This document shows, in pieces, positions 16,843 through 25,565 of a DNA stretch of 64,000 nucleotides (its first letter is position 1; every line of letters starts with the position of its first letter). Source of the stretch: Mycobacterium sp. ITM-2016-00316 (lineage in GTDB: Bacteria; Actinomycetota; Actinomycetes; Mycobacteriales; Mycobacteriaceae); contig NZ_CP134398.1 in NCBI RefSeq assembly GCF_002968335.2, forward strand, positions 1,488,001 through 1,552,000, read 5' to 3'. Both the position numbers and the translations under genes were made by a program. A model generated the notes under the pieces. The model was given only the letters and a program-made list of their open reading frames with translations. It was not told the DNA's origin and made no database searches.

Positions 16843-17679
16843 ATGTGTGCTGCTACACCATTTGTCACTAAGGAGCCCGATGGACTCGTCCCCGGCCCGA
16901 TCGCCCAGGGCGGTTGGGGCCCCACCGTGGGGGGCCAGGTAGTCGGTGGGCTGCTGGCCCGCGCGGTCGAGCGTCACGCGGCCGACTCTCAGATGCAGCC
17001 CGCCCGGCTTACGGTCGACATCATGCGGCGCATAGCGCTGCGACCGATCCAGGTGGACTCATCGGTGGTGCGCACCGGCAATCGCATGTGCGCCATCGAC
17101 GCCGAACTCGTTCAGGACGGACACGTCGTGGCACGCGCAAGCGCTCTCTATCTGCGTCGAGGCCAGCATCCGCAGCCCGAACCGTGGTCGACGCCGGTCA
17201 CTATGCCCGCGGCACCACCCGAACGCCACAACTGGCCTGAAGACCGCCCCATGTTCATCACCTGCTTCGGACGCGATCCAGCCGCCGGAGGCGACGGCAC
17301 CCAGTGGAAACACACTGGACCCAAGTACGCCTGGGTGCGCGAAGTCCGGCCCCTGGTCGACGACGAAGTGCTCACCCCATTCGTGCGGGCTGCAATGGCC
17401 GCCGATCTGACCAGTTCAGTGGCCAACTTCAGTGTCGACGGTCTGCGCTACATCAACGCCGATTACACCTTGACGTTGAGCCGCCTGCCAGAGAGCGCCC
17501 TCATCGGCCTGGCAGCCCTCACCCATCACGGGGCCGCCGGAGTGGCCACCGGATCGGCAACGTTGTTCGATGCGCGTGGACCTATCGGCACCGGCCTGTG
17601 CACCGCGGTCGCGAACCCGGCCTTCCGCATCCCGGACTCATTTACCAACTCCCCGCCCGAGTCATCGACTGCGTCGTGA
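16843..17679 (+). CDS. thioesterase-superfamily protein (hot-dog, acyl-CoA thioesterase-like)
   Basis: This 278-residue protein reads as a 4HBT_3-type double hot-dog. The N-terminal half has GGWGPTVGGQVVGGLLARAVE and RLTVDIMRRIALRP. The C-terminal half has LTSSVANFSVDGLRYINADYTLTLSRLP and GVATGSATLFDARGPIGTGLC. ATG 16843 is chosen because GGAG lies a short way upstream and the preceding 68 codons of open frame run through the operator. It is the only rightward enzyme gene of island A and the last gene before the right end. It likely hydrolyses CoA-esters or assists as a hydratase-like hot-dog; the precise step is unknown. Confidence 0.8.
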   Translation: MCAATPFVTKEPDGLVPGPIAQGGWGPTVGGQVVGGLLARAVERHAADSQMQPARLTVDIMRRIALRPIQVDSSVVRTGNRMCAIDAELVQDGHVVARASALYLRRGQHPQPEPWSTPVTMPAAPPERHNWPEDRPMFITCFGRDPAAGGDGTQWKHTGPKYAWVREVRPLVDDEVLTPFVRAAMAADLTSSVANFSVDGLRYINADYTLTLSRLPESALIGLAALTHHGAAGVATGSATLFDARGPIGTGLCTAVANPAFRIPDSFTNSPPESSTAS

Positions 17680-17802
17680 CGCTCCGTACCTTTAGCCACT
17701 CCGATCACTCTCGGTCACCTAGGCGCTTGGCCGACCTCGCGAAGATTCCTGTTCAAGCTCCCCGGTGTTCACGTGGTCACCGGTCCGGGGCGCCGCGATC
17801 GA

Positions 17803-17822
17803 TGTGAACGGATTTGTGAACG
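17803..17822 (+). repeat. island-end repeat, right copy (TGTGAACG twice at 12-base period)
   Basis: TGTGAACG lies at 17803-17810 and 17815-17822, separated by GATT. It matches the unit at 4229-4248 in 19 of 20 bases and lies 113 bp inside the right att copy. Confidence 0.6.
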
Positions 17823-17935
17823 AAACCGTGCGCAACGGCGCCGACTGCTTCGACACGGGGTGACATGCGAGACGCGAAATCGCAGCCGACCTGCACGGTA
17901 GCGACGTAGGCAGAAGTGTAAGACCGCAACCGACC

Positions 17936-17980
17936 GGCTCATAACCCAGAGGTCGCAGGTTCGAATCCTGTCCCCGCTAC
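17936..17980 (+). repeat. att repeat: 3' half of tRNA-fMet, copy 2 (boundary A/B)
   Basis: This is a perfect 45-base match to 4135-4179. The 5' half of a tRNA is absent, so it is not a functional gene. It marks the right end of island A and the left end of island B. Confidence 0.88.
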
Positions 17981-17987
17981 TAGTAGG

Positions 17988-18021
17988 AACGGCCCTCGGA
18001 CTTCGGTCCGGGGGCCGTTTT
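17988..18021 (+). terminator. Rho-independent terminator after att copy 2
   Basis: A 14-bp stem (17988-18001 / 18006-18019, one G-T pair) with a TTCG loop is followed by T-rich sequence. It is related to the hairpin after the tRNA, so the recombined segment carries its own terminator. Confidence 0.82.
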
Positions 18022-18281
18022 CTTCGCCTTCATGGCTCGTGCGATGCAGGCAGTGGCCGACTTTCGCGCCGCCGCGGAGCGGTGTGCCAGTTGAGCCCGA
18101 CGTGTTCTCCGGCTCGAACCGACCGCACTGGTCGAGGCGGCACGGCGCCGTCACATCACACCGAGACGTCGGTCTGCATGACACAGGTCCACTGGGCGCA
18201 TCACGCGATGCTGGATCCTGCCGGTGGCCTCGGAGCTTCGCGCAGCGCGGACACTTCGGAGGTCGACGCTCGACGGCCGGG

Positions 18282-20609
18282 CTAACTCGTCATATCCAGG
18301 GCGGCCCGGACGATGCTGTCGGTGTCGATACCGTGGAATTCGTACACGGCGTCGAGTGACCCGACTTGCCCGAATCGGCTGACACCCAACGACTTGATCG
18401 GCACGTGGTTGACGGTCGCCAGGAAGGTCAGGGTGTGCGGATGCCCGTCGAGGACAGTGACCATGGGGGCGGCGCGGTCGGCGGGAAGGATCTGGTCCAC
18501 GATCCATGACGGTCCGTCGCCGAGCCCGTGACGTGCCTGCAGCCCCTCGTACAACAATCCGGGGCTGGTGACGCACACGACCTCGGCGGCCACGCCGAGT
18601 TGTTCGAGTCGGTCCGCGGCGGCGAGGGTTTCGGTGACCATGGCGCCCATGGCGACCAAGGTGACGGCGGGTTTGCCGGTGCCGCGCAGGATGTACCCGC
18701 CGGCGACAACGTGGCGACGGCGGCGCTCCCGCGCGGCGGGATCGGCAGGGATCGCCGCGAGGTCTTGAAGGACAGGCCTGGTCGACAGTCGAAGATAGGA
18801 CGAGGTGCCGTCAGGGCGTCCCAGCCGGGACAGACAATCCATGAGAATCCACTCGACGTCTACGGCGAATGCCGGCTCGAAGCCGATGCAGCCGGGCTGC
18901 TCCAGGCCGATGGACGGAGTCTTGATGGACTGGTGCGCGCCGCCCTCGGCTGCGAGCGTCACCCCCGATGGCGTGCCGACCAGAATTGATTGGCCCCCGG
19001 CGTAGATGCCGTACGACCACGGTTCCAGCGCGCGCTCGACGAACGGGTCATAGAGCACCCCGATCGGGAACAGTGGCTGGCCCCACCGGCTCCAGGTGGC
19101 GCCCAATTCCCCGATCAGTCCGACGAGATTGGTTTCGGCGATGCCGAGTTCCATGTGTTGGCCGGTGGGCTTCTCGCGCCAATGCATGATGGTTTCGCGG
19201 TCGTCGTCGAACCAGTTGCGTCGTTCATCGGTGGACCAGACACCCACCTTGTTCAACCAGCCGGCGAGGTTGGTCGACGAGCTGACATCCGGGCTGACGG
19301 TGACGACCCGTTTCGCCACCTCCGGTGCGTCTCTGGTCAAGTCGAGCAGGGCGCGGCCCAGAGCGGCTTGCGTGGTGGACACCGCGGGCGGGGTGCGGCC
19401 CAGATCCTTGGGCACCGCCGGCGGTGTGCTCACCCTCTGGCGGTCGCGGTGCAGGCGTTCGGCAGTGGCCGAACACAGACGTCCGGCGGGGCTGTCGTCG
19501 TCGAACTTGGCCCACGGTCGGGCGATGTCCTTGCCCAGGCTGTTCGCGAGGTCGGCGTACTGCTCGTCGCTCAGCAGCGACGAGTGATTCTGCGGATGTC
19601 CCTCGGTGGGAAGGCCGTAACCCTTGATGGTGTAGGCGATGATGACCGTCGGCCGCTCATCGTCGATCTGGGCGTAGGCCTTCCGCAGTGAAGCGAGGTC
19701 GTGTCCGCCCAGGTTGCGGATCGCGGCCAGCAGGGTCTCGTCGTCGAGATCGCCCAAGAGCATCGCGATCTCGTGGGCATCGGGCTCGGCGCCCGGCAAC
19801 CGCTCGCGCAATTCTTCGGCGGTACACCGCAGAAGGCGCTGATATTCGGGGTTGGGCATGTCCAGGATGCGGCGTCGTAGCGCGTGGCCGCCGGACCGGG
19901 TGAACAGCGCCTCGAGCAGCCTGCCGAACCTCACGGTGATGACCTGCCACCCGGCCGCCGAGAACATCGACTCCAGGCGTCCGGCAGCAATGTTGGGAAC
20001 CACCCGATCCAGGGACTGCCGATTCATGTCGACGACCCAGACGATCTCGCCGAGATATTGCACCGACGGATCCAGGATCGCCTCCCAGACCGCACCCTCG
20101 TCGAGTTCGGCGTCACCGACCAGTGAGTACTGTCTGCCTGTGCCGGTGGTGGCGAAGGTGGTGTCGACGTAGCGGCGGGCGAACGCGCCCCAGATGGGGG
20201 CGGTGGCACCGATACCGACCGAGCCAGTCGAGTAGTCGACGGGGTCGGGGTCCTTGGATCGGCTCGGATAGCTTTGCAGACCACCGAATTCCCGTAGGGT
20301 CGTCAGGTACTTCTCGTCGAGTTCGCCGAGGAGATAGTTGATGGCATGCAACACCGGCGAGGCGTGCGGTTTGACGGAAACCCGGTCCCCGGGCTGAAGC
20401 TGTTCGAACCACAGGGACGTCATGATCGAGACCATCGACGCCGAAGATGCCTGGTGGCCACCGACTTTCATTCCGGTCGGGTTGGGCCGGACCCGATTGG
20501 CGTGGTGCACGATCGCGGTCGACAGCCACAGCGCCGCATCGCAGACCTCCTTCAGCGCTGCGCCGTGGGCATGTGCCGGCGCCGGCGATGTCGGATGCGG
20601 CAGGCTCAT
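18282..20609 (-). CDS. AceE-like (homodimeric E1-type) thiamine diphosphate enzyme
   Basis: This 775-residue ThDP enzyme has a transketolase / pyruvate-dehydrogenase E1 layout. GGHQASSAS (50-58) and PHASPVLHAINYLLGEL (81-97) match the AceE entry-loop pattern. The ThDP-Mg motif runs from GDAELDEG (165-172) to N196. ELGIAETNLVGLIGELG in the second half carries the catalytic Glu that activates the thiazolium. The third G of GDG is Ala. Its ATG overlaps the stop of the FAD hydroxylase (ATGA), and GGAG precedes it, so it is the last gene of the ring-cleavage operon. No lipoyl E2 or E3 gene is nearby. It may decarboxylate or condense a 2-oxo acid released by ring cleavage; this is inference. Confidence 0.85.
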   Translation of the reverse strand: MSLPHPTSPAPAHAHGAALKEVCDAALWLSTAIVHHANRVRPNPTGMKVGGHQASSASMVSIMTSLWFEQLQPGDRVSVKPHASPVLHAINYLLGELDEKYLTTLREFGGLQSYPSRSKDPDPVDYSTGSVGIGATAPIWGAFARRYVDTTFATTGTGRQYSLVGDAELDEGAVWEAILDPSVQYLGEIVWVVDMNRQSLDRVVPNIAAGRLESMFSAAGWQVITVRFGRLLEALFTRSGGHALRRRILDMPNPEYQRLLRCTAEELRERLPGAEPDAHEIAMLLGDLDDETLLAAIRNLGGHDLASLRKAYAQIDDERPTVIIAYTIKGYGLPTEGHPQNHSSLLSDEQYADLANSLGKDIARPWAKFDDDSPAGRLCSATAERLHRDRQRVSTPPAVPKDLGRTPPAVSTTQAALGRALLDLTRDAPEVAKRVVTVSPDVSSSTNLAGWLNKVGVWSTDERRNWFDDDRETIMHWREKPTGQHMELGIAETNLVGLIGELGATWSRWGQPLFPIGVLYDPFVERALEPWSYGIYAGGQSILVGTPSGVTLAAEGGAHQSIKTPSIGLEQPGCIGFEPAFAVDVEWILMDCLSRLGRPDGTSSYLRLSTRPVLQDLAAIPADPAARERRRRHVVAGGYILRGTGKPAVTLVAMGAMVTETLAAADRLEQLGVAAEVVCVTSPGLLYEGLQARHGLGDGPSWIVDQILPADRAAPMVTVLDGHPHTLTFLATVNHVPIKSLGVSRFGQVGSLDAVYEFHGIDTDSIVRAALDMTS

Positions 20610-22426
20610 GATTGCTCCTGGTGGTGGTGCACCGGGTTCTGACCGGCTTCGGTCCGAACGTTACTCAGCGGCGCCCAGGCACTCAGCACGAACGTCGCGA
20701 AATGGTCGATTGCGTCGACTCCGTTACGGCTGCGCCACACGACGTGACCGTCGGGGCGGACGACGACGGCGCCATGCTCGCCAATCTCGAAGAGATCGAG
20801 CATCGCCGAACGGGTGTCGGGGCTGGGCGGGGTGAGCCCGGTGATGGTGATCGGGACGTTTGCGAGCGACTGCGGCATCTTTGCGGCCCAGGCCGGTGGG
20901 TCGGCGGTGAACAGCGTCAGCCCGGCGGGTCGGATCAGGTCGTGCAACGGCCGGATTTCCCCATCGCCGTCGCCGACCAGAGCGTGTGGCAGGCGTGTGC
21001 CTGGGTGTGTCGTCGGCACGTAAATGGACACGTCGCCGTCGGGGCAGGGGCCTTCGATACCCGTGTCGATCAGCGGACTGACGTAGGCGTAGCCGAATTC
21101 CAGACCGCTGGCGACAAAGTGTTCCAGTTGACCGGGGATGGTCTCGGCCATGCGTCGTCGCAGGCGCCGACCCCGTGTGTCGTCTCGCAACAGTCGCTTC
21201 GTCCGAGAGGTCTGTGCCCGGGTCAGACCATCGGCGACGGAGGCCATGACGCGGTCGGGAATCCGCGACAGCCACGGCTTGGCCATGAACTCGGTGGCCT
21301 GATGGAGCGAGCGGTTGGTGATACCCAGTGGCGCGGTGACCTCGTCGAGCTTGAAGTGGTTGGTCGTGCTCTGCTCGGCGAACCGGGCGATCACGGGTCT
21401 GCGTTCGGTCTCGTAGGTGTCCAGCAGCGTGTCCGGTGCGCCCGAGTCGAGCACTGCGGCCAGCTTCCAGGCCAGGTTGTGGGCGTCTTGGACCCCGCTG
21501 TTGAGGCCGAAACCGCCGGTGTGCGGGAACCGGTGTGCGGCATCGCCGATCAACATCAGGGGTCCTCGGCGAAACGTGCTGGCCAGCTGCGAGGTCATGG
21601 TCCACGTTCCCGTTGACCGGATCTGGTAGTCCGCCCCGCCGATCACGTCGGGCAGCTGTCGATTCCAGTAGTTCTCGCTGTCCCGTGCAATGAGCTGCGC
21701 CGGATGCAGGTACGGCGTCATCAGCACGTAGTCGTCGTCGGCGTGGGCGATCATCACTCCGCTGAAGCGGGGGTGATAGATCCAGCTCAGCAGAGGGCGG
21801 TCGTGGCCCTCCGGGTAGAGCCGCGGCGCGTGGAAGAAGACGCTGCCCATGTTGGCCAGGACCGGGCCGGTCATCGCGATGCCGGCCCGGTTGCGCAAGG
21901 CGCTGTTGGCGCCGTCGGCGGCGACGAGGTACTGCGGCGTCTCGGTGATGGGCGCCAGCCCTGGCGGCTGGAGCACGAGCGTGCCCTCGTCGAGGTCGGC
22001 GCGCCAACCGCGGCGGAAGTCGATCAGGGCCTCGTCGTCGAGCGCCTTCCACAGGGCCGGCATGAGGAGATGCTGACCGATGTGAGAGATCAGGAACGGG
22101 CTGTGCCCTCGAACCTCGGCAAGCCGCTCCGGTTCGGAGAGCAGGTCGATCTGGCCCAAGGGATCAGCGCGGACGTCGGTGCACCACCGGATGATGTTCA
22201 CCGTGTCAATCGCCGGCGTCATCGTCTCGAGTGTGCGAACCAACTTGGGAGAAGCCTGATTCCAGATCTCCAGGGTACGGGCGTTGACCACGTGGGCCGC
22301 GGGATGTAGTCGGGTATCGGTGCGTTGGTCGACAATGGTACTGGGAATCCCGTAGCGGGCCAGTAGTAGCGCCAGCGTGCTACCCGCAGCACCAGCACCG
22401 ACAATGACGATGTCGTGAGTAGTCAT
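20606..22426 (-). CDS. FAD-dependent aromatic hydroxylase (class A monooxygenase, MhpA/TfdB-like)
   Basis: This is a 606-residue PHBH-fold flavoprotein monooxygenase. The nucleotide motif GAGAAGS is at residues 10-16, the DG motif is VAADGANSALRN, and the GD motif is LMLIGDAAHRFPHTGGFGLN. The last 150 residues form the thioredoxin-like domain typical of phenol-hydroxylase relatives, ending GAVVVRPDGHVVWRSRNG. It would hydroxylate a phenolic ring ortho to an OH, using NAD(P)H and O2, to give the catechol cleaved by the next-door dioxygenase. It lies 3 bp after the dioxygenase gene and overlaps the ThDP gene. Confidence 0.92.
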   Translation of the reverse strand: MTTHDIVIVGAGAAGSTLALLLARYGIPSTIVDQRTDTRLHPAAHVVNARTLEIWNQASPKLVRTLETMTPAIDTVNIIRWCTDVRADPLGQIDLLSEPERLAEVRGHSPFLISHIGQHLLMPALWKALDDEALIDFRRGWRADLDEGTLVLQPPGLAPITETPQYLVAADGANSALRNRAGIAMTGPVLANMGSVFFHAPRLYPEGHDRPLLSWIYHPRFSGVMIAHADDDYVLMTPYLHPAQLIARDSENYWNRQLPDVIGGADYQIRSTGTWTMTSQLASTFRRGPLMLIGDAAHRFPHTGGFGLNSGVQDAHNLAWKLAAVLDSGAPDTLLDTYETERRPVIARFAEQSTTNHFKLDEVTAPLGITNRSLHQATEFMAKPWLSRIPDRVMASVADGLTRAQTSRTKRLLRDDTRGRRLRRRMAETIPGQLEHFVASGLEFGYAYVSPLIDTGIEGPCPDGDVSIYVPTTHPGTRLPHALVGDGDGEIRPLHDLIRPAGLTLFTADPPAWAAKMPQSLANVPITITGLTPPSPDTRSAMLDLFEIGEHGAVVVRPDGHVVWRSRNGVDAIDHFATFVLSAWAPLSNVRTEAGQNPVHHHQEQS

Positions 22427-22429
22427 GCG

Positions 22430-23116
22430 TCACAGTGTCTTCCATGTGAGGGTGCGCTTGTTGGCTCTCTGTTTGGTCCCCGGGCGCGTGCCGGCGCCAC
22501 GGGACAGCAGCTCGACTTCCTCGGTGCCGGCGCGCAATCGTTCCAGAAGGTAGTCCGGGTCGGTGTTGACGCCGATCGGGTTGTCGGCGAACTCCCGGCT
22601 GTTGAAGTAGTCCGCTGTCTGCTGAGCGGTAGGGAAGTTCTCTACCTGAAACTCAAGCCGGATGCCCTCGGGGTCCTCGTAGTAGAGGCTGGTGGTCGGA
22701 CCGTGGTTGATGGACCAGACCGGCTTGATGCCAACGCCTTTCAGGCGTTCGTAGCTCAGCAGAAGCTGCTCCAAGGAGGGAAAGGTGAACGCGAGATGGT
22801 CTATGCCGTAGGTCTTCCGCCGCAGCCGTGCCAACGGAAAGATATGTCGCAGCGGTGGTGGGAGTTTGACCAGCGCGAGGCGGTGACTCTCGTGATCCCA
22901 TGTGAGAAAGGCGATGTGATCGTCCTCGTGGACGACGCGGGCGCCGAACACGTGCCCGTACCAGTCGATCATCTCCGTACTGCGGGCGGTCTTGACCACC
23001 CAGTGGGCGATGAACGAGGGCACCACGCGGTCGGGGAGTCGGCTCAGGTCGGGTGCCGACGTCACCTCGTCGTTGCCCTCGGGGGTCGACGGCTGCGGGC
23101 TCGGAGAGGCACTCAT
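22430..23116 (-). CDS. VOC-family extradiol ring-cleavage dioxygenase (single domain)
   Basis: This 228-residue glyoxalase-fold enzyme keeps the three metal ligands: His38 (AHWVVKT), His107 (GIDHLAF) and Glu155 (IRLEFQVE). It has one catalytic module rather than the usual two-domain catechol 2,3-dioxygenase and a flexible acidic N-terminal extension of about 30 residues. It would cleave a catechol next to the two hydroxyls using Fe(II) or Mn(II). It stands between the FAH hydrolase and the FAD hydroxylase genes, the order expected for hydroxylation, extradiol cleavage and hydrolysis. A glyoxalase or isomerase of the same superfamily is the alternative. Confidence 0.83.
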   Translation of the reverse strand: MSASPSPQPSTPEGNDEVTSAPDLSRLPDRVVPSFIAHWVVKTARSTEMIDWYGHVFGARVVHEDDHIAFLTWDHESHRLALVKLPPPLRHIFPLARLRRKTYGIDHLAFTFPSLEQLLLSYERLKGVGIKPVWSINHGPTTSLYYEDPEGIRLEFQVENFPTAQQTADYFNSREFADNPIGVNTDPDYLLERLRAGTEEVELLSRGAGTRPGTKQRANKRTLTWKTL

Positions 23117-23130
23117 GCGTCGTGTCCTTT

Positions 23131-24084
23131 CTACGGTGCGGTGATGGTGGTCCGCTGGGTGCCAAGATCGAGAACACCGTCGGCGCTGCGGATCGACGCG
23201 TTGATCACGTCACCGGGCTGCAGATAGGGCTTGCGCTGGTTCAGCTTGACGAACGCCGCCCAGAGTTTGTCCTCGGGCAGCAGCGCGGTGGCCAGTCGGC
23301 GCACCACCGGTGGCGGCGAGGTGGCGACACATCCGTGCGGCGTACCGGTGAGCAGCATGTCGCCGGGACTGAGATTGCAGAACTCGGTCAGTTCGGTCAG
23401 GGTCTCCGCGGGGCGGTAGAGCATGTTGGCCGTGTTGTCGCCTTGGCGTGGTTCGCCGTTGACGTCGAGTCGCAGGTCGAGGTCATCGAGCACGGCGAAG
23501 TCGTCGGGTTCGAGCGCGGCCAGAACGGGTCCGGTGGGGCAGAAGCCCCGGTAGCTCTTGCCTTTGAGGAACTGACCTTGGGGCAGTTGCACGTCTCGGG
23601 CGGACAGGTCGTTGGCGATGGTCACGCCGAAGACGTACTCGTGCAGGTTCTCCGACGTGATCGTGGTCGGCGTGCTGACGTGTCGGCGCATCACCAGGGC
23701 CAGTTCGATCTCGTAGTCGAGTAGCGCGACGTGGGAAGGACGGATGACCGGCCCGTCGGGCCCGGTGACGGTGGCGTCGGTCTTGTCGAAGAACAGATTG
23801 AACGCCCGCTCGTCGGGATTCATGCCCGATTCGATCGCATGCTGGCGATAGTTGGCGCCCTGACACATCACCCGGCACGGGGTCGTGACCGGCGAGAGTT
23901 GCTCGACGTCGTCCAACCCAAGGTTGCCGACCTTCGTCGCGGCTGAGCGCCAATCCGACTCACCGCGCTCGATCAGATCGGCGGTTCGGTCGTAGTTCCC
24001 GTCGAGGGGCGAGATGACGCCGCCGGCGAGGACACCCCACCCGACGCGTTGTTCGTGGCGGTAGCGGATGAGGTGGGTGACCAC
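23131..24084 (-). CDS. fumarylacetoacetate hydrolase family enzyme
   Basis: This 317-residue FAH-fold enzyme has metal ligands in LDYEIELAL (Glu125, Glu127) and NDLSARD (Asp159), and Lys in FLKGKSYRGF. The C-terminal domain has GDMLLTGTPHG, universal in FAH enzymes. It is the first gene of the ring-cleavage operon, 14 bp before the dioxygenase gene. The family covers acylpyruvate hydrolases, hydratases and decarboxylases of meta-cleavage pathways, so it should act on the ring-opened product. A palindrome (24177-24193) lies 93 bp upstream of its start. Confidence 0.9.
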   Translation of the reverse strand: MVTHLIRYRHEQRVGWGVLAGGVISPLDGNYDRTADLIERGESDWRSAATKVGNLGLDDVEQLSPVTTPCRVMCQGANYRQHAIESGMNPDERAFNLFFDKTDATVTGPDGPVIRPSHVALLDYEIELALVMRRHVSTPTTITSENLHEYVFGVTIANDLSARDVQLPQGQFLKGKSYRGFCPTGPVLAALEPDDFAVLDDLDLRLDVNGEPRQGDNTANMLYRPAETLTELTEFCNLSPGDMLLTGTPHGCVATSPPPVVRRLATALLPEDKLWAAFVKLNQRKPYLQPGDVINASIRSADGVLDLGTQRTTITAP

Positions 24085-24176
24085 CGGATCTCCTTGTGGT
24101 TGGCAGCGGGCCGGACGAATCCAGTCAAGACCGCGGAGCCATCCCGATACTCGGTTCGAGATCCAAAACAGAAGTG

Positions 24177-24193
24177 TTCAAGTTGGACTTGAA
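24177..24193. promoter_or_regulatory. candidate operator (TTCAAGT-TGG-ACTTGAA)
   Basis: A perfect 7-bp inverted repeat lies in the 134-bp gap between the PucR-type regulator and the FAH gene. It is probably the regulator's binding site or an activation site for the ring-cleavage operon. Confidence 0.6.
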
Positions 24194-24218
24194 TCCAATG
24201 GGCCGACGACGTCTCTCG

Positions 24219-25562
24219 TCAGGCTTGCTTGGGTAGGACGGCATCTCCGAGGTCCTCGGCGAGGGTGAGCGCGGCGTGTAGCTGCAGGCGGCGGTGGGTG
24301 GCCGGTCGGCCGCGCAGCTGTTCGGCGCGCTGCACGCGATAGGCGACGGTGTTGCGGGCGACGTGAAGATGTTCGGCGGTGCGAGCCAGGCTGCGATCGC
24401 GGTCGAGGTAGGACTTGAGGGTGTGGCGCATGACGGGCACCGATGCACCGGGACCCGCCAGCGCGCCGAGCTCACGGGCGACGAACTCACCGGCGGCGGG
24501 CAGGTCCGCGCTGAGCATCGCGATGATGTCGAGATCGATGTAGTGCAGGAGCCACTGGTCTCCGGTTGACATTGCGCCGACGCGGGCGGCGTGAGCGGCC
24601 TGCTGATGGCTGCCCCGGAATCCGTCGACGCCGATACCGTCCACCCCGGTCGCGACCCGCACGCCGGGCGGTACCAGCACCGAATCTGCTTCGCCCGGCA
24701 CCGGTGGGTGGGCGGTGCGCGACCCCCACGCCCACACCCGGTGGGCGCCGACCGGCAACACGATGGTGGACGTGCAGCCGGCCGAGTCCAACACGGCATC
24801 CGCGGCGCGCCGTAAATGAGCCGGGTCTGCCGGACTGGGGCCCGCAGTCCAGACGATGACCGCGAGATGCCAGCGACTCAGGTCGTAACCCAGTATGCGA
24901 GATGCCCGCGCCAGCGGAATCTCCTTGCCGGACAAGATGTTCTCGACGGTCTCCATGCGCAGGGCCGTGGAGCTGGTCAACCACGCCTCGTGCGCACGGG
25001 CGTACTCGCTCGACATCCGCTCGTTCACGACCTCGACCAAGCCGAACAGGAGTTCGCTGATTCGTCGCATTTCCCCGAAGCGCTGCGACTCCGGGATCAC
25101 CCGTGCTGCGGCGTCGAGCAGCACCTCGGTGGCAGTGGCGTGCGCGAGATGGATGCTGCGCAGCATGTGTTCGATGCCGATCCCGCGCGCCACCACCTCC
25201 GCCGGGCCCGTCAGCACCTCCGGCATGGCCGGGAACGACTCGTGCATGTCGCCGGAGAGCGCCGTGAGTGCCGCGAGTGCCACCGCCTCGCAACCCCTGC
25301 GCACTTCGACAGCGACCGCGTCGACCGCGAGCTCTGGAATGGCCGAGGTGATGCGGTCGGCCATCGTCGCGCCCAGTTCGACCGCCCAGCCCACCGGCCC
25401 CTCTCCGAGCAGTGAGACCAGTTCTTCGGCGCGGCCCGGTAGAAGGGATATTCCCGAAAATGGACCTTCCTCAGTGGGTTCGAGTTTGGTCAGCCACGGG
25501 CGCTGCATCACACCGGCCGGCCAGTCAACCGTTACTGCCTTCGGTCGATCGTCACGCGGCAT
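24219..25562 (-). CDS. PucR/CdaR-type transcriptional regulator
   Basis: This 447-residue regulator ends in the PucR-family HTH (TLKSYLDRDRSLARTAEHLHVARNTVAYRVQRAEQL, about residues 375-410). A GGDEF-like central part (SRILGYDLSRWHLAVIVW) and an N-terminal helical sensor precede it. It lies directly upstream of, and in the same direction as, the FAH-VOC-hydroxylase-ThDP operon. It begins 4 bp after the TetR stop. Members of this family are often activators responding to the catabolic substrate, so activation of the ring-cleavage operon through the palindrome at 24177 is the simplest reading. Confidence 0.88.
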   Translation of the reverse strand: MPRDDRPKAVTVDWPAGVMQRPWLTKLEPTEEGPFSGISLLPGRAEELVSLLGEGPVGWAVELGATMADRITSAIPELAVDAVAVEVRRGCEAVALAALTALSGDMHESFPAMPEVLTGPAEVVARGIGIEHMLRSIHLAHATATEVLLDAAARVIPESQRFGEMRRISELLFGLVEVVNERMSSEYARAHEAWLTSSTALRMETVENILSGKEIPLARASRILGYDLSRWHLAVIVWTAGPSPADPAHLRRAADAVLDSAGCTSTIVLPVGAHRVWAWGSRTAHPPVPGEADSVLVPPGVRVATGVDGIGVDGFRGSHQQAAHAARVGAMSTGDQWLLHYIDLDIIAMLSADLPAAGEFVARELGALAGPGASVPVMRHTLKSYLDRDRSLARTAEHLHVARNTVAYRVQRAEQLRGRPATHRRLQLHAALTLAEDLGDAVLPKQA

Positions 25563-25565
25563 CGT

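Larger units (their letters stand above)
17680..18281. other. junction of islands A and B, no gene
   Basis: This stretch holds the right-hand 20-bp end repeat, about 70 bp of sequence also found before the third tRNA-tail copy (33050-33127), the 45-bp tRNA tail and a terminator hairpin. The remaining 260 bp before the ThDP gene show nothing I can name. Small open frames here are antisense to the tRNA tail. Confidence 0.7.

Noticed and set aside
17936..17980. Second tRNA-Met gene
   Set aside because: Only the 3' half of the tRNA is present; the D-arm and acceptor 5' strand are missing.
17939..18184. Minus-strand frame ending GFEPATSGL
   Set aside because: It is the same artefact, antisense to the second copy of the tRNA tail.
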